A DNA stretch of 64,000 nt, from positions 1-64,000 of the forward strand of contig JAUQQO010000020.1 of NCBI GenBank assembly GCA_030549795.1, read 5' to 3'. Each line of letters starts with the position of its first letter. Positions within the stretch are counted from its first letter, which is position 1. The translations under genes were made by a program, and so were the position numbers. The stretch comes from Pseudomonadota bacterium. GTDB taxonomy: Bacteria; Pseudomonadota; Alphaproteobacteria; Geminicoccales; Geminicoccaceae. The notes below the pieces were generated by a model. The model worked only from the letters and a program-made list of their open reading frames with translations. It ran no database searches and was not told where the DNA came from. Positions 37,879-58,833 of this stretch are shown here, one piece after another.

Positions 37879-38076
37879 ATGGCGAAGATGTCGCCGGCGC
37901 AGTTCGTCCGCGAAGTGCGCCAGGAACTGCAAAAAGTCACCTGGCCGTCGCGTAAAGAGCTGGTGGCGACCACGCTCAGCGTGGTGGCGATGTCGGCGCT
38001 TGCGGCATTGTTCTTCTTCCTGGTCGATCAGGTGCTGGCCTGGCTCGTGCAGCTCGCTCTCGGGATCGGTCGCTAA
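37879..38076 (+). CDS. secE: Preprotein translocase subunit SecE
   Basis: A 65-residue single-span subunit of the SecYEG inner-membrane channel. The cytoplasmic amphipathic part contains the conserved VRQELQKVTWPSRKEL, followed by one membrane segment (about residues 32-58, VVAMSALAALFFFLVDQVLA). It is of the short type, without the two extra N-terminal helices of enterobacterial SecE. Its stop codon TAA shares one base with the nusG start (TAATG), so translation is probably coupled. SecY, its partner, begins at 63280. Confidence 0.97.
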   Translation: MAKMSPAQFVREVRQELQKVTWPSRKELVATTLSVVAMSALAALFFFLVDQVLAWLVQLALGIGR

Positions 38077-38606
38077 TGGCCAAGCGCTGGTACATCATTC
38101 ACGTCTATTCGGGCTTCGAGAAAAAGGTGCGCGACGCGATCCGCGAGCAGGCGGCGCAAAAAGGTCTGTCGCATCTGTTCGATGAGATTCTCGTGCCGAC
38201 CGAGGAAGTGGTGGAGGTTCGCCACGGCCGCAAAGTGCCGACCGAGCGCAAGTTCTTCCCCGGTTACGTGCTCGTGAAGATGGAGCTCAACGACGAGACC
38301 TGGTCGCTTGTGCGCAACATCGGCAAAGTGACCGGTTTTTTGGGCCCGGGCGGGCGGCCGGCGCCGATCTCGGATGCCGAGGCCGAGCGCATCATCCGTC
38401 AGGTCAAGGAGGTCAAGGAGCATCCCAAGCCCACCATCAGCTTCGTTCCCGGCGATCAGGTGCGCGTTGCCGAAGGCCCGTTCGCCTCGTTCACCGGCAC
38501 GGTCGAAGAGGTCGACGAAGCCAAGGGGCGGCTTAAGGTGTTGGTTTCGATCTTCGGCCGCGCCACGCCGGTCGAACTCGAATATTCGCAGGTCGAGCGA
38601 GCTTGA
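38076..38606 (+). CDS. nusG: Transcription termination/antitermination factor NusG
   Basis: A 176-residue two-domain factor. The NGN domain carries KRWYIIHVYSGFEKKV and the conserved FFPGYVLVKMEL; the C-terminal KOW domain has FVPGDQVRVAEGPFASFTG. NusG binds the beta' clamp to increase processivity and links RNA polymerase to Rho or to S10 on the ribosome. All three partners except Rho are encoded downstream in this window. It overlaps secE by one base. Confidence 0.98.
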   Translation: MAKRWYIIHVYSGFEKKVRDAIREQAAQKGLSHLFDEILVPTEEVVEVRHGRKVPTERKFFPGYVLVKMELNDETWSLVRNIGKVTGFLGPGGRPAPISDAEAERIIRQVKEVKEHPKPTISFVPGDQVRVAEGPFASFTGTVEEVDEAKGRLKVLVSIFGRATPVELEYSQVERA

Positions 38607-38672
38607 GAATCGGGAGAGAGCGGGAGCGCCGGCTTGAGCGGGCGCGCTTGAACCGCATGTGGGGCACAGCGT

Positions 38673-39104
38673 ATGGCAAAGAAAATCGTTGGCTACATCA
38701 AACTGCAAGTTCCGGCCGGCAAGGCTAATCCGTCGCCGCCGATCGGGCCGGCGCTGGGTCAGCGCGGCCTCAACATCATGCAGTTCGTCAAGGAGTTCAA
38801 CGCGGCGACCCAGGGGTTCGAGCCGGGAACCCCCATCCCGGTGATCATCACCGCCTATGCGGATCGCACTTTCACCTTCGTCACCAAGACGCCTCCGGTG
38901 AGCTATTATCTCAAGAAGGCGGCGGGGATCGAGAAAGGCAGTCAGGCACCGGGGCGCAATGCGCCGGTGGGCAAGGTGACGATGGCCCAGATCCGCGAGA
39001 TCGCGCAGGCCAAGATGAAGGATCTCAACGCCGTCGATCTCGAGGGGGCGATCGCGATGGTCAAAGGCTCGGCCCGCTCGATGGGCCTGCAGGTGGTGGA
39101 GTGA
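38673..39104 (+). CDS. rplK: Ribosomal protein uL11
   Basis: A 143-residue protein of the GTPase-associated centre, binding helices 43/44 of 23S rRNA and needed for RelA activation. The N-terminal domain shows [20 protein letters not shown] and the C-terminal RNA-binding domain [20 protein letters not shown]. It lies 66 bases after nusG and 4 before rplA; in many bacteria L1 represses this pair by binding the rplK leader, and the 38607-38672 interval is the place to look for that site. Confidence 0.98.
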   Translation: MAKKIVGYIKLQVPAGKANPSPPIGPALGQRGLNIMQFVKEFNAATQGFEPGTPIPVIITAYADRTFTFVTKTPPVSYYLKKAAGIEKGSQAPGRNAPVGKVTMAQIREIAQAKMKDLNAVDLEGAIAMVKGSARSMGLQVVE

Positions 39105-39108
39105 GGTC

Positions 39109-39804
39109 ATGGCGCGCCTGAGCAAGCGCATGCGCGCGGCGCGCGCGCTCGTCGATCGCAGCAAGCCGCTGCCGCTCGCCGAGGCGGTGCGGCTGGTCAA
39201 GCAGACGGCAACCGCCAAGTTCGACGAGACGATCGAGGTGGCAATCGGGCTCGGCGTCGATCCTCGGCACGCCGATCAAATGGTCCGCGGTACGGTGACG
39301 TTGCCCTACGGCACCGGCAAGACGGTGCGGGTGGCGGTGTTTGCGCGCGGCGAGAAGGCGGACGAAGCGCGTGCCGCAGGCGCCGATCTGGTCGGAGCGG
39401 AAGATTTGGCCGAGCGCATTCAGGCCGGCGAGATCGACTTCGACCGCTGCATCGCGACCCCGGACATGATGCCGCTCGTAGGGCGGCTGGGGCGGATCTT
39501 GGGGCCGCGCGGGCTCATGCCCAACCCGAAGCTCGGCACCGTGACGCCGAATATCAAGGAGGCGGTGGAGGCCGCAAAGGGCGGGCAGATCGCCTTTCGG
39601 GTGGAGAAAGCGGGGATCGTCCACGCCGGGGTGGGCAAGGCGAGTTTCTCAGAAGAGAAGCTTATCGCCAACATCAAGGCGCTGGTCGAGGCGATCAACC
39701 GGGCCAAGCCCAGTGGCGCCAAGGGGGCCTATCTCAAGCGCGCGCACATCAGCTCGACCATGGGGCCGGGGATCCGAGTCGATATCGGAAGCCTGGTGTC
39801 GTGA
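39109..39804 (+). CDS. rplA: Ribosomal protein uL1
   Basis: A 231-residue protein forming the L1 stalk that guides deacylated tRNA from the E site. The interdomain hinge and RNA-binding face include [19 protein letters not shown] and [15 protein letters not shown]. Its length is typical. It is probably also the translational repressor of rplK-rplA. A 201-base leader separates it from rplJ. Confidence 0.98.
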   Translation: MARLSKRMRAARALVDRSKPLPLAEAVRLVKQTATAKFDETIEVAIGLGVDPRHADQMVRGTVTLPYGTGKTVRVAVFARGEKADEARAAGADLVGAEDLAERIQAGEIDFDRCIATPDMMPLVGRLGRILGPRGLMPNPKLGTVTPNIKEAVEAAKGGQIAFRVEKAGIVHAGVGKASFSEEKLIANIKALVEAINRAKPSGAKGAYLKRAHISSTMGPGIRVDIGSLVS

Positions 39805-39819
39805 GGCGAGTTTTGGGGC

Positions 39820-39847
39820 TTGCGCGCGGCAAAAGAGGCTCTATCTT
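39820..39847 (+). promoter_or_regulatory. Candidate promoter for rplJL-rpoBC
   Basis: TTGCGC at 39820-39825 and TATCTT at 39842-39847 are separated by 16 bases, just after rplA. This corresponds to the position of the rplJ promoter in other bacteria. Match to consensus is fair, not strong. Confidence 0.45.
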
Positions 39848-40005
39848 TGCGGGCCTCGGCTGCGGAATACCGAAGACGGTGCCGCGCGCGCTCTAGCGCG
39901 TTCGCGGATGATGCTGTTGTGCCCTGCGAGGCGTACGATCGGCGTGTGCCCGCTGGGTATCGGTGATGCCGGGAATCAATCAGGCGGGTAGGGCGGAGGC
40001 GTGGA
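39848..40005 (+). promoter_or_regulatory. rplJ (L10) leader region
   Basis: About 160 bases of untranslated sequence precede rplJ in an otherwise tightly packed cluster. In many bacteria the L10(L12)4 complex binds this leader to repress rplJL translation. GC-rich inverted segments are present (GCGCGCGCTCTAGCGCG near 39883), but the kink-turn consensus was not fixed by eye. Confidence 0.45.
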
Positions 40006-40530
40006 GTGCTGCGCGCCGAGAAAACGCAAGTCATCGAGAAGCTGCACGCGACGCTTGCCGAAGCCGAGGTCGTGTTGGTGAGCCATTACAAGGGCCTCAC
40101 CGTGGCCGAGTTGAGTGAACTGCGTGGGCAAGTGCGCAAGCTCGGCGGGATCGTGCGGGTAACCAAGAATCGCCTCATCAAGCGGGCGCTCGAGGGGACC
40201 GGGTTCGAGCCGATCGCGCCGCTCTTTAAGGGTCCGACGGCGATCGCGGTGGCGCGCGAGCCGGTTGGCGTGGCCAAGGCATTGGTCGAGTATGCGCGCA
40301 AGAACGAGAAGCTCGTGATCTTGGGCGGCGGGCTGAAAGGCACGGTGCTCGATGCCGCCCAGGTCAAGGCCTTAGCCGAGCTGCCGTCGCTTGATGTGCT
40401 GCGGGCGCAGCTCATCGGCCTGTTGCAGGCGCCGGCGATCCGCCTCGTGGGGCTTCTGCGCGCCCCGGCCGAGCGGGTGGCGCGGGTGCTGAAAGCGCGG
40501 GCCGAGGCCGAAGGGGGCGGCGCGGGCTAA
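40006..40530 (+). CDS. rplJ: Ribosomal protein uL10
   Basis: A 174-residue stalk base protein that binds 23S rRNA beside L11 and carries the L7/L12 dimers through its C-terminal helix (APAERVARVLKARAEAEG). The N-terminal globular part shows VVLVSHYKGLTVAELSELR and VTKNRLIKRALEG. The start is a GTG with GGAGG about 8 bases upstream. Unlike E. coli L10 its C-terminal helix looks long enough for three dimers, as in many alphaproteobacteria, but that count is inference. Confidence 0.97.
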   Translation: MLRAEKTQVIEKLHATLAEAEVVLVSHYKGLTVAELSELRGQVRKLGGIVRVTKNRLIKRALEGTGFEPIAPLFKGPTAIAVAREPVGVAKALVEYARKNEKLVILGGGLKGTVLDAAQVKALAELPSLDVLRAQLIGLLQAPAIRLVGLLRAPAERVARVLKARAEAEGGGAG

Positions 40531-40620
40531 GCGCGGAGTTGAGCCGGCCCAGCGGGGTCGGAAGGTGGAGCGGCCGGGACAAGGTGCGGCCGCGGCGGAG
40601 TTCGCGGAAGAGAGGGTGTG

Positions 40621-41004
40621 ATGGCCAATCTGGAGCAGCTGGTCGAGGATCTCTCGAAGCTCACCGTGCTTGAGGCGGCGCAGCTGTCGAAGATGCTCGA
40701 GGAGAAGTGGGGAGTGAGCGCCGCCGCCCCGGTGGCGGTGGCGGCGGTGGCGGGTGCTGCGGCGCCGGCGCCGGCGGCCCCGGTCGAGGAGAAGACCGAG
40801 TTCGACGTCATCTTGACCTCGGCGGGGGCGAACAAGATCAACGTGATCAAGGAAGTCCGCGCGATCACCGGGCTCGGCCTTAAGGAAGCCAAAGATCTCG
40901 TCGAGGGCGCGCCCAAGCCCGTGAAGGAGGGCGTCTCGAAAGAGGAGGCGGCCAAGATCAAGGCGCAGCTCGAAGCAGCGGGTGCCACCGTGGAGATCAA
41001 GTAA
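40621..41004 (+). CDS. rplL: Ribosomal protein bL12 (L7/L12)
   Basis: A 127-residue stalk protein that recruits translational GTPases. Three parts are clear: the N-terminal dimerisation helices ([18 protein letters not shown]), an Ala/Pro/Val hinge at about 38-60 and the factor-binding C-terminal domain ([20 protein letters not shown]). The ATG at 40621 is taken; a GTG one codon before it is in frame. It ends the ribosomal part of the rplJL-rpoBC unit and is followed by a 208-base gap containing two hairpins. Confidence 0.97.
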   Translation: MANLEQLVEDLSKLTVLEAAQLSKMLEEKWGVSAAAPVAVAAVAGAAAPAPAAPVEEKTEFDVILTSAGANKINVIKEVRAITGLGLKEAKDLVEGAPKPVKEGVSKEEAAKIKAQLEAAGATVEIK

Positions 41005-41116
41005 GGCGCCGCTTGCGTTGCGCCAACCGGCGTCGGGGTGGCTGCGCGATCGCGGTTGATCGCGCGGCTGGCCCGATCGCAATCCCCCTGCAATGGAAAC
41101 ATCGGGCGGCGATGGG

Positions 41117-41180
41117 GCCGTGGGACCGTCGTTCCACGGCCGATCGGCGTTGAACGGGAAGGCTGGCGCGCGAGCCAGCC
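41117..41180 (+). other. Paired hairpins between rplL and rpoB
   Basis: Two stem-loops: GCCGTGG/CCACGGC at 41117-41140 and GGCTGGC/GCCAGCC (loop GCGCGA) at 41161-41180. Neither has a T-run. The position matches the attenuator and RNase III processing region known between rplL and rpoB in enterobacteria, so reduced or processed transcription into rpoB is plausible. Confidence 0.5.
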
Positions 41181-41212
41181 GGCTTTAGGACAGAGACGAG
41201 GGCGAGGAATCG

Positions 41213-45337
<4,125 letters not shown>

Positions 45338-45383
45338 CGGTCGGACGGCACCAGCTGGACAGCGAGCGAGCAGGCGAACCGCG

Positions 45384-49559
<4,176 letters not shown>

Positions 49560-49566
49560 GGGGTTT

Positions 49567-49597
49567 GGGGGCCGGCGGTTGGCCGGCCCCCTTTTGT
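49567..49597 (+). terminator. Intrinsic terminator after rpoC
   Basis: Stem GGGGGCCGG (49567-49575) and CCGGCCCCC (49583-49591), seven-base loop, then CTTTTGTG-type tail (TTTT at 49592-49595). Confidence 0.85.
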
Positions 49598-49724
49598 GTC
49601 GGGGGCTTGACGGGGCAGACGCCCCCGCCTAAGTACTGCGCGCCATTGTCTTGGGTGCAGGCGGTGACCCTCGCGGATCAGACGCTGCACCGAACACAGG
49701 CGGCAGGGTAGGAGTGTCGAAAGC

Positions 49725-49760
49725 GACCGAGGCCGTTTAAGCGGCTCTGGGTCGTTTTTG
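49725..49760 (+). terminator. Hairpin with T-run upstream of rpsL (terminator or attenuator)
   Basis: GACCGAGGCCG (49725-49735) pairs imperfectly with CGGCTCTGGGTC (49742-49753) and is followed by GTTTTTG. It lies 57 bases before the rpsL start, so it may attenuate the str operon rather than end rpoC transcription, which already has a terminator. Confidence 0.45.
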
Positions 49761-49816
49761 TATCAAACGCGGCCGCTTGAGCGAGCGGCGCGAGGCGGGA
49801 TCGAGGACGGGCAAGC

Positions 49817-50669
<853 letters not shown>

Positions 50670-50693
50670 CAGCTCGCGGCCGAGGCATCCGTC

Positions 50694-52769
<2,076 letters not shown>

Positions 52770-52805
52770 GGAACGGGCAGAAGGCGTTCGAGCGGAGGAC
52801 CTGAA

Positions 52806-53996
52806 ATGGCCAAGCAGAAATTCGAGCGGACCAAGCCGCACTGCAACGTCGGCACCATCGGTCACGTCGACCATGGCAAGACCACGCTGACGGCGGCGAT
52901 CACCAAGGTCCTCTCGGAACAGGGCAAGGCCCAGTTCACCGCCTACGATCAGATCGACAAGGCGCCGGAGGAAAAGGCGCGCGGCATTACCATCAACACC
53001 GCACATGTCGAGTACGAGACCGACAAGCGGCACTACGCGCACGTCGACTGCCCGGGCCACGCCGACTACATCAAGAACATGATCACCGGCGCGGCGCAGA
53101 TGGACGGCGCCATTTTGGTGGTCTCCGCTGCCGACGGGCCGATGCCGCAGACGCGCGAGCATATCCTTTTGGCGCGCCAGGTCGGTGTGCCGGCGATCGT
53201 GGTGTACCTCAACAAGATCGACATGGTCGACGATCCGGAGTTGCTGGAGCTGGTCGAGCTCGAGGTGCGCGAGCTCCTCTCCAAATACGGCTTCCCCGGG
53301 GATCAGATCCCGGTGGTGAAGGGCTCGGCGCTCGCCGCGCTCGAGGGTCGCGACGATGCGATCGGCAAGAACAGCATCCTCGAGCTCATGAAGGCGATCG
53401 ATGAGTACATCCCGCAGCCGGTGCGGGATAAGGACAAGCCGTTCTTGATGCCGATCGAGGACGTGTTCTCGATTTCGGGCCGCGGCACGGTGGTCACCGG
53501 GCGCATCGAGCGCGGGGTGATCAAGGTCGGTGATGAGGTCGAAATCGTGGGCTTGCGGCCGACGCAGAAGACGGTGTGCACCGGCGTGGAGATGTTCCGC
53601 AAGCTCTTGGACCAGGGCGAGCCCGGCGACAACGTCGGGATCTTGCTGCGCGGCACGAAGCGCGACGAGGTCGAGCGCGGGCAGGTGGTGTGCAAGCCCG
53701 GTTCGATCACGCCGCACCGCAAGTTCCGGGCAGAGACCTACATCCTCACCAAGGAGGAGGGCGGGCGGCATACGCCGTTCTTCTCGAACTATCGTCCGCA
53801 GTTCTATTTCCGCACCACCGACGTGACCGGGGCGATCAAGCTGCCGGAAGGTGTCGAGATGGTGATGCCGGGCGACAATGTGACGTTGGAAGTCGAGCTG
53901 ATCGCGCCGGTGGCGATGGAGCAGGGCCTGCGCTTTGCCATTCGCGAGGGTGGCAAGACGGTAGGCGCGGGCGTGGTCTCGGCTATCCTGGACTGA
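52806..53996 (+). CDS. tuf: Translation elongation factor EF-Tu
   Basis: A 396-residue GTPase delivering aminoacyl-tRNA. G1 is [14 protein letters not shown], the effector loop is [15 protein letters not shown]3 [12 protein letters not shown] with His-type catalytic position, and G4 NKIDMVDD. Domain II has [13 protein letters not shown] and domain [18 protein letters not shown]. It is the only tuf in the window; the second copy often found between tRNA-Gly and tRNA-Trp is absent there. rpsJ begins 25 bases later, so tuf connects the str and S10 groups. Confidence 0.98.
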   Translation: MAKQKFERTKPHCNVGTIGHVDHGKTTLTAAITKVLSEQGKAQFTAYDQIDKAPEEKARGITINTAHVEYETDKRHYAHVDCPGHADYIKNMITGAAQMDGAILVVSAADGPMPQTREHILLARQVGVPAIVVYLNKIDMVDDPELLELVELEVRELLSKYGFPGDQIPVVKGSALAALEGRDDAIGKNSILELMKAIDEYIPQPVRDKDKPFLMPIEDVFSISGRGTVVTGRIERGVIKVGDEVEIVGLRPTQKTVCTGVEMFRKLLDQGEPGDNVGILLRGTKRDEVERGQVVCKPGSITPHRKFRAETYILTKEEGGRHTPFFSNYRPQFYFRTTDVTGAIKLPEGVEMVMPGDNVTLEVELIAPVAMEQGLRFAIREGGKTVGAGVVSAILD

Positions 53997-54021
53997 TCGG
54001 GCAGGGATCGGATCGCGAACC

Positions 54022-54330
54022 ATGGAAACGCAGAACATTCGCATTCGCCTTAAGGCCTTCGATCACCGCGTGCTCGATCAGTCGGTGCGCGAGATCGTCG
54101 GTACGGCGAAGCGGACCGGGGCTCGGGTGCGCGGTCCGATCCCCTTGCCGACTCGGATCGAGCGGTTCACGGTCAACCGCTCGCCGCACATCGACAAGAA
54201 GAGCCGCGAACAGTTCGAGATTCGGACCCACAAGCGGCTTTTGGACATCGTCGATCCGACCCCGCAGACGGTGGACGCGCTCATGAAGCTCGACCTCGCC
54301 GCCGGGGTTGACGTCGAGATCAAGCTCTAA
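54022..54330 (+). CDS. rpsJ: Ribosomal protein uS10 (NusE)
   Basis: A 102-residue 30S head protein that also contacts the NusG C-terminal domain and NusB. Signature segments are [38 protein letters not shown] and the ribosome-embedded loop [19 protein letters not shown]. It opens the S10 operon; no long leader precedes it, so the enterobacterial L4-dependent S10 leader is absent here. rplC starts 10 bases later. Confidence 0.98.
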   Translation: METQNIRIRLKAFDHRVLDQSVREIVGTAKRTGARVRGPIPLPTRIERFTVNRSPHIDKKSREQFEIRTHKRLLDIVDPTPQTVDALMKLDLAAGVDVEIKL

Positions 54331-54340
54331 GGGGGCGGTG

Positions 54341-55060
54341 ATGCGCACCGGGCTTCTTGCGCGCAAGCTCGGCATGACGCGGCTGTTCGGGGTGGACGGC
54401 AGCCACATCCCGGTAACAGTGCTGCATGTCGACAAGGCCGAGGTGGTCGCCGTGCGCACTCCCGAGAAGGACGGATACTGTGCCGTTCAGATCGGGGTCG
54501 GGCGGGCCAAGACCAAGAACGTGACCAAGCCGATGCGGGGCCACTTCGCTAAGGCGAAGGTGGAACCCAAAGAGAAGCTCGCCGAGTTCCGGGTGTCGCC
54601 GGATGCGCTGCTCGAGGTGGGCAGCGAGATCCACGCCGGACACTTCGTCGCCGGTCAGTTCGTCGATGTGTCGGCGATCACGATCGGCAAGGGGTTCGCG
54701 GGTGCCATGAAGCGGCACAATTTCGGCGGGCTTCGCGCCAGTCACGGCGTGTCGATCTCGCACCGCTCGCACGGTGCCACCGGCAACCGACAAGATCCCG
54801 GCAAGGTGTTCAAGGGTAAGCGGATGGCCGGGCATATGGGGGCGCGGCGGGCGACGGTGCAAAATCTCGAGGTGTTCGGCGTCGACCCGCAGCGCGGGTT
54901 GATCTTGGTCAAAGGAGGTGTGCCCGGTCCGCGGGGCGGCTGGGTCGAGATCCGCGACGCGGTCAAAAAGCGACTGCCCAAGGAGGCGCCCTATCCGGCG
55001 GCGATCGTGCGCGCCGGAGAGGAGGCCGAGGCGATCGTGCACGAGGAGCCGGAGGCGTGA
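54341..55060 (+). CDS. rplC: Ribosomal protein uL3
   Basis: A 239-residue protein that reaches the peptidyl-transferase centre through a long loop. It begins [16 protein letters not shown]; the loop contains [20 protein letters not shown] with the glutamine methylated by PrmB in other bacteria. The C-terminus is longer than in E. coli, as in alphaproteobacteria. The ATG at 54341 is chosen over an in-frame start inside rpsJ because GGGGGCGGTG lies directly before it. Confidence 0.97.
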   Translation: MRTGLLARKLGMTRLFGVDGSHIPVTVLHVDKAEVVAVRTPEKDGYCAVQIGVGRAKTKNVTKPMRGHFAKAKVEPKEKLAEFRVSPDALLEVGSEIHAGHFVAGQFVDVSAITIGKGFAGAMKRHNFGGLRASHGVSISHRSHGATGNRQDPGKVFKGKRMAGHMGARRATVQNLEVFGVDPQRGLILVKGGVPGPRGGWVEIRDAVKKRLPKEAPYPAAIVRAGEEAEAIVHEEPEA

Positions 55061-55062
55061 GC

Positions 55063-55683
55063 ATGCTCGTGCCGGTGCGCAATTTGATGGCGGAAGAAGT
55101 GGGGACCCTCGAGCTCGACGATTCGATCTTCGGTGTCGAGGTGCGGCCCGACATCCTCCACCAGGTAGTGGTGTGGCAATTGGCGAAGCGGCGGGCCGGG
55201 ACCCACAAAGTGAAGACGCGCGGCGAGGTCAACCGCAGCGGCGCCAAGATCTGGAGGCAGAAGGGCACCGGGCGGGCACGGCACGGCTCGCGGCGGGTCA
55301 ATCTGTTCCGCGGCGGTGGCGTGGCGCACGGGCCGCGGCCGCGCAGCCATGCCATCGACCTGCCGCGCAAGGTGCGGGCGCTTGGGCTCAAATGCGCGCT
55401 CTCGGCTAAGGCTAAGGAAGGCAAGTTGATCGTTCTCGACAAGCTCGAGCTGCCGGAAGCGAAGACGAAGCGCGTGGTTGAGGCGATGCAGCGGCTCGGG
55501 TTGTCTTCTGCTCTGATCGTGGGCGGGAAGGAGATCGACCGCAACTTCGCCCTCGGAGCTCGGAACATTCCGAACCTCGATGTGCTGCCGGTGCAGGGTG
55601 CCAACGTCTACGACATTCTGCGGCGCGATACGCTCGTGCTGACCACCGAGGCGGTACAGGGGCTTGTGGAGCGGCTGTCATGA
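55063..55683 (+). CDS. rplD: Ribosomal protein uL4
   Basis: A 206-residue protein whose extended loop lines the peptide exit tunnel: [32 protein letters not shown] and [22 protein letters not shown] at 55063 has GGAGG seven bases upstream; a GTG at 55057, overlapping the rplC stop, is in frame and would add two residues. Its stop overlaps the rplW start by 4 bases. Confidence 0.97.
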   Translation: MLVPVRNLMAEEVGTLELDDSIFGVEVRPDILHQVVVWQLAKRRAGTHKVKTRGEVNRSGAKIWRQKGTGRARHGSRRVNLFRGGGVAHGPRPRSHAIDLPRKVRALGLKCALSAKAKEGKLIVLDKLELPEAKTKRVVEAMQRLGLSSALIVGGKEIDRNFALGARNIPNLDVLPVQGANVYDILRRDTLVLTTEAVQGLVERLS

Positions 55684-55973
55684 TCAAGCCCTCGACCTAC
55701 GATGTCATCATCGCGCCGGTGATCACCGAAAAGGCGACCATGCTCGCCGAGAAGAACCAGGTCGTCTTCAAGGTGCGCAAGGATGCGACCAAGCCCGAGA
55801 TCAAGGCGGCGGTGGAGGCCTTGTTCAACGTCAAGGTCAAAGCCGTCAACACCTTGAACGTGAAGGGCAAGGTGAAACGGTTCCGGGGCCGGTTGGGACG
55901 GCGGCCGGATGTGAAAAAGGCGATCGTGACCCTCGCCGAGGGCTCGCGCATCGACGTGACCACAGGGATCTGA
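55680..55973 (+). CDS. rplW: Ribosomal protein uL23
   Basis: A 97-residue exit-tunnel protein that serves as the docking site for trigger factor and signal recognition particle. It shows [40 protein letters not shown] and [20 protein letters not shown]. It starts within the rplD stop (ATGA), indicating coupled translation, and is followed by rplB after 4 bases. Confidence 0.98.
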   Translation: MIKPSTYDVIIAPVITEKATMLAEKNQVVFKVRKDATKPEIKAAVEALFNVKVKAVNTLNVKGKVKRFRGRLGRRPDVKKAIVTLAEGSRIDVTTGI

Positions 55974-55977
55974 GGCG

Positions 55978-56820
55978 ATGGCGCTTAAGAGCTACAAGCC
56001 CACCAGTCCGGCGCGTCGCCAGCTCGTGCTTGTGGACCGATCGGAGCTCCACAAGGGCAAGCCGGTTAAGGCGCTCACGCGCGGCAAGCCGTCGACCGGG
56101 GGGCGCAACCATCACGGGCACATCACGGTTCGCTTTCGTGGCGGTGGGCACAAGCGCGCGTACCGGATCATCGACTTCAAGCGGCGCAAGTGGGGCGTGC
56201 CGGCGACGGTGGAGCGGCTCGAGTACGATCCCAACCGGACGGCCTTCATCGCGCTGTTGCGCTATGCCGATGGCGAGCAATCGTACATTTTGGCGCCGCA
56301 GCGGCTGGCACCGGGCGATACGGTGATCGCGGGGGAAAAGGTCGACATCAAGCCGGGCAATGCGCTGCCGCTCAAAAATATTCCGATCGGCACGATCATC
56401 CACAATGTCGAGCTCAAGATCGGCAAGGGTGGTCAGCTCGCGCGCGCGGCTGGGACTTTCGCGCAGCTCATTGGGCGCGATGGCGACTATGCGCAGGTGC
56501 GGCTGATGTCGGGCGAGATCCGTCTCGTCCACCAGGAGTGCATGGCGACCATCGGCGCCGTCTCCAACCCCGACCATCAGAACGTCAACTGGGGCAAGGC
56601 GGGGCGGATGCGGTGGAAGGGGCGGCGGCCGCACAACCGTGGCGTGAGCATGAACCCGATCGACCATCCGCACGGCGGCGGTGAGGGCAAGACCTCGGGT
56701 GGGCGGCATCCGGTGAGCCCGTGGGGCCAGCCGACCAAGGGGCACAAGACGCGGAGGAACAAGCGGACGAGCAACATGATCGTGCGCAGCCGCCATCTCG
56801 CCAAGACGCGGGGAGGCTGA
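55978..56820 (+). CDS. rplB: Ribosomal protein uL2
   Basis: A 280-residue protein needed for subunit joining and peptidyl-transferase activity. The conserved C-terminal loop is [20 protein letters not shown] followed by [14 protein letters not shown] and contains the essential histidine. N-terminal segments include [19 protein letters not shown] and [13 protein letters not shown]. Three bases separate it from rpsS. Confidence 0.98.
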   Translation: MALKSYKPTSPARRQLVLVDRSELHKGKPVKALTRGKPSTGGRNHHGHITVRFRGGGHKRAYRIIDFKRRKWGVPATVERLEYDPNRTAFIALLRYADGEQSYILAPQRLAPGDTVIAGEKVDIKPGNALPLKNIPIGTIIHNVELKIGKGGQLARAAGTFAQLIGRDGDYAQVRLMSGEIRLVHQECMATIGAVSNPDHQNVNWGKAGRMRWKGRRPHNRGVSMNPIDHPHGGGEGKTSGGRHPVSPWGQPTKGHKTRRNKRTSNMIVRSRHLAKTRGG

Positions 56821-56823
56821 GCC

Positions 56824-57102
56824 ATGCCGCGCTCGGTGTGGAAGGGGCCGTTCGTTGACGGCTATCTGTTCGACAAGGTGGAGAAGGTGCGGGCCTCGGG
56901 GCGGTCGGAGATCATCAAGACCTGGTCGCGGCGGTCGACGATCGTGCCCGAGTTCGTGGGCATCACCTTTGCCGTCTACAACGGCAAGAAGTTCATCCCC
57001 GTCTATGTGACGGAGAACATGGTCGGCCACAAGCTCGGCGAATTCGCGCCGACGCGGACCTTCTACGGTCATGGGGCCGACAAGAAGGCGAAGAGGAAGT
57101 GA
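56824..57102 (+). CDS. rpsS: Ribosomal protein uS19
   Basis: A 92-residue 30S head protein that contacts the A-site tRNA and the 50S A-site finger. It begins [20 protein letters not shown] and contains [20 protein letters not shown] and [19 protein letters not shown]. The order rplB-rpsS-rplV is the canonical S10 operon order. One base separates its stop from the rplV start. Confidence 0.98.
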   Translation: MPRSVWKGPFVDGYLFDKVEKVRASGRSEIIKTWSRRSTIVPEFVGITFAVYNGKKFIPVYVTENMVGHKLGEFAPTRTFYGHGADKKAKRK

Positions 57103-57103
57103 G

Positions 57104-57484
57104 ATGGGCAAGCCGAAGCAGGAGCGGAGGCTCGCCGCCAACGAGGCGCTCGCCCAAGGGCTCATGTTGCGGGTCAGCCCGCGCAAACTCAACCTCGTGG
57201 CCGCTCTCATTCGCGGCATGCCGGTGGGCAAAGCGGTGACCGCCTTGAGCTTCACCCGCAAGCGGGCGGCGGGAATGGTCAAGAAGGTGCTCGAGAGTGC
57301 CATCGCCAACGCCGAGAACAACCACGGGTTGGACGTCGACCGTTTGGTGGTGGCGGAAGCGAGCGTCGGCAAGCATTTGGTCATGAAGCGGCTGCACGCG
57401 CGGGCGCGCGGCCGGGCGGCACGCATCCTCAAACCCTTCAGCCGCTTGCGGATCGTAGTCCGGCAGGTCGAGGAGAAGGCCTGA
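57104..57484 (+). CDS. rplV: Ribosomal protein uL22
   Basis: A 126-residue protein whose beta hairpin lines the exit tunnel near the macrolide site. Characteristic segments are [40 protein letters not shown] and [19 protein letters not shown]. The ATG at 57104 is chosen because AGAGGAAGTGAG precedes it; an in-frame start inside rpsS would add 11 unrelated residues. Its stop shares one base with rpsC (TGATG). Confidence 0.97.
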   Translation: MGKPKQERRLAANEALAQGLMLRVSPRKLNLVAALIRGMPVGKAVTALSFTRKRAAGMVKKVLESAIANAENNHGLDVDRLVVAEASVGKHLVMKRLHARARGRAARILKPFSRLRIVVRQVEEKA

Positions 57485-58188
57485 TGGGTCAAAAAGTTAA
57501 TCCGATCGGCCTCAGGCTGGGGATCAACCGGACCTGGGATTCGCGCTGGTACGCGGATCAGGACTATGCGCGGCTGTTGGCGGAGGACCTCAAGATCCGG
57601 GCCTTCCTCGAGAGGCGTCTGGCACAGGCGGGGGTGAGCCGGATCATCATCGAGCGGCCGGCGAAGAAGGCGCGGGTGACCATTTACACGGCGCGGCCGG
57701 GAGTGGTGATCGGCAAGAAAGGCGCCGAGATCGAGACGCTGCGCAAGGAGTTGAGTGCGATTACGGGAAGCGAGGTCGCGCTCAACATCGTGGAGGTGCG
57801 CAAGCCGGAGCTCGACGCCAAGCTGGTGGCCGAGAACATCGCCCAGCAGCTCGAGAAGCGGGTGACGTTCCGGCGCGCCATGAAGCGCGCGGTGCAGGCG
57901 GCGATGCGGCTCGGAGCGCAGGGGATCAAGGTGACCTGCGGTGGGCGGCTGGGTGGTGCGGAGATCGCCCGCTCGGAGTGGTACCGGGAAGGGCGGGTGC
58001 CGCTGCATACCCTGCGCGCCAACATCGATTTCGCGCGGGCGACGGCGAAGACGCCTTATGGCACCTGCGGGGTCAAGGTTTGGGTCTATCGCGGCGACAT
58101 CTTCGAGCACGATCCGATGGCCTATGACCGTCGGTTGGCGGAGGTCGGCGCGCCGCGTCCTGAAGCTCGACGCGGGAGCGAAGCTTGA
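57484..58188 (+). CDS. rpsC: Ribosomal protein uS3
   Basis: A 234-residue mRNA-entry protein with a type II KH domain. It starts [20 protein letters not shown]; the KH GxxG loop is [19 protein letters not shown]. The C-terminal domain shows [20 protein letters not shown] and the helicase-like basic segment [16 protein letters not shown]. It overlaps rplV by one base and rplP by one base. Confidence 0.98.
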   Translation: MGQKVNPIGLRLGINRTWDSRWYADQDYARLLAEDLKIRAFLERRLAQAGVSRIIIERPAKKARVTIYTARPGVVIGKKGAEIETLRKELSAITGSEVALNIVEVRKPELDAKLVAENIAQQLEKRVTFRRAMKRAVQAAMRLGAQGIKVTCGGRLGGAEIARSEWYREGRVPLHTLRANIDFARATAKTPYGTCGVKVWVYRGDIFEHDPMAYDRRLAEVGAPRPEARRGSEA

Positions 58189-58607
58189 TGTTGCAGCCCA
58201 GTCGAACCAAGTACCGGAAGGCGCACAAGGGGCGCATCCACGGCCTCGCCAAGGCTGGCTACACCTTGGCGTTTGGCGCTTACGGGATGAAGGCGCTCGA
58301 GCCCGAGCGGGTGACCGCGCGCCAGATCGAGGCGGCGCGGCGGGCGATCACGCGTCATCTCAAGCGTGCGGGGCGGGTGTGGATCCGCGTCTTCCCGGAT
58401 GTGCCGGTGACGAAGAAGCCGGCCGAAGTGCGCATGGGCAAGGGCAAGGGTTCGGTTGAATATTGGATCTGCCGGGTCAAGCCGGGGCGGATCCTGTTCG
58501 AGATCGACGGTGTGCCGGCCGAGCTCGCGCGTGAGGCGATCGAGCGCGGTGCGGCGAAGTTGCCGATCAAGACCAAATTCGTCGCGCGCGTGCAGGAAGG
58601 GATGTGA
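58188..58607 (+). CDS. rplP: Ribosomal protein uL16
   Basis: A 139-residue protein close to the A-site tRNA elbow. It begins [19 protein letters not shown] and has [19 protein letters not shown] and [17 protein letters not shown]; the arginine hydroxylated by YcfD in enterobacteria lies in the last segment's neighbourhood. The ATG at 58188 overlaps the rpsC stop (TGATG); a TTG one codon upstream is in frame but less likely. Confidence 0.97.
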   Translation: MLQPSRTKYRKAHKGRIHGLAKAGYTLAFGAYGMKALEPERVTARQIEAARRAITRHLKRAGRVWIRVFPDVPVTKKPAEVRMGKGKGSVEYWICRVKPGRILFEIDGVPAELAREAIERGAAKLPIKTKFVARVQEGM

Positions 58608-58611
58608 GGCG

Positions 58612-58827
58612 ATGACCGCACAGGAACTGCGGGCGCAGACGGACGAGCAGCTCAAGAGCAAGCTCTTGGAGCTTAAGAGGGAACAGTTCAACTTGCGCTT
58701 TCAAAAGGCCACCGGCCAGCTCGAGAACACGCGCCGCATCCGCGAGGTGCGGCGCGACATCGCCCGCGTGCTCACGGTGCTCAACGAGCGTCGGCGGGCG
58801 CGAGCGGCGGCGCGCGCTAAGGGGTAA
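58612..58827 (+). CDS. rpmC: Ribosomal protein uL29
   Basis: A 71-residue helical hairpin protein beside L23 at the tunnel exit. It has [20 protein letters not shown] and [20 protein letters not shown], the two-helix signature of the family. The ATG at 58612 follows GAGGCG; a longer in-frame start lies inside rplP and was rejected. The C-terminal tail is arginine- and alanine-rich. Confidence 0.96.
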   Translation: MTAQELRAQTDEQLKSKLLELKREQFNLRFQKATGQLENTRRIREVRRDIARVLTVLNERRRARAAARAKG

Positions 58828-58833
58828 GGGGCG

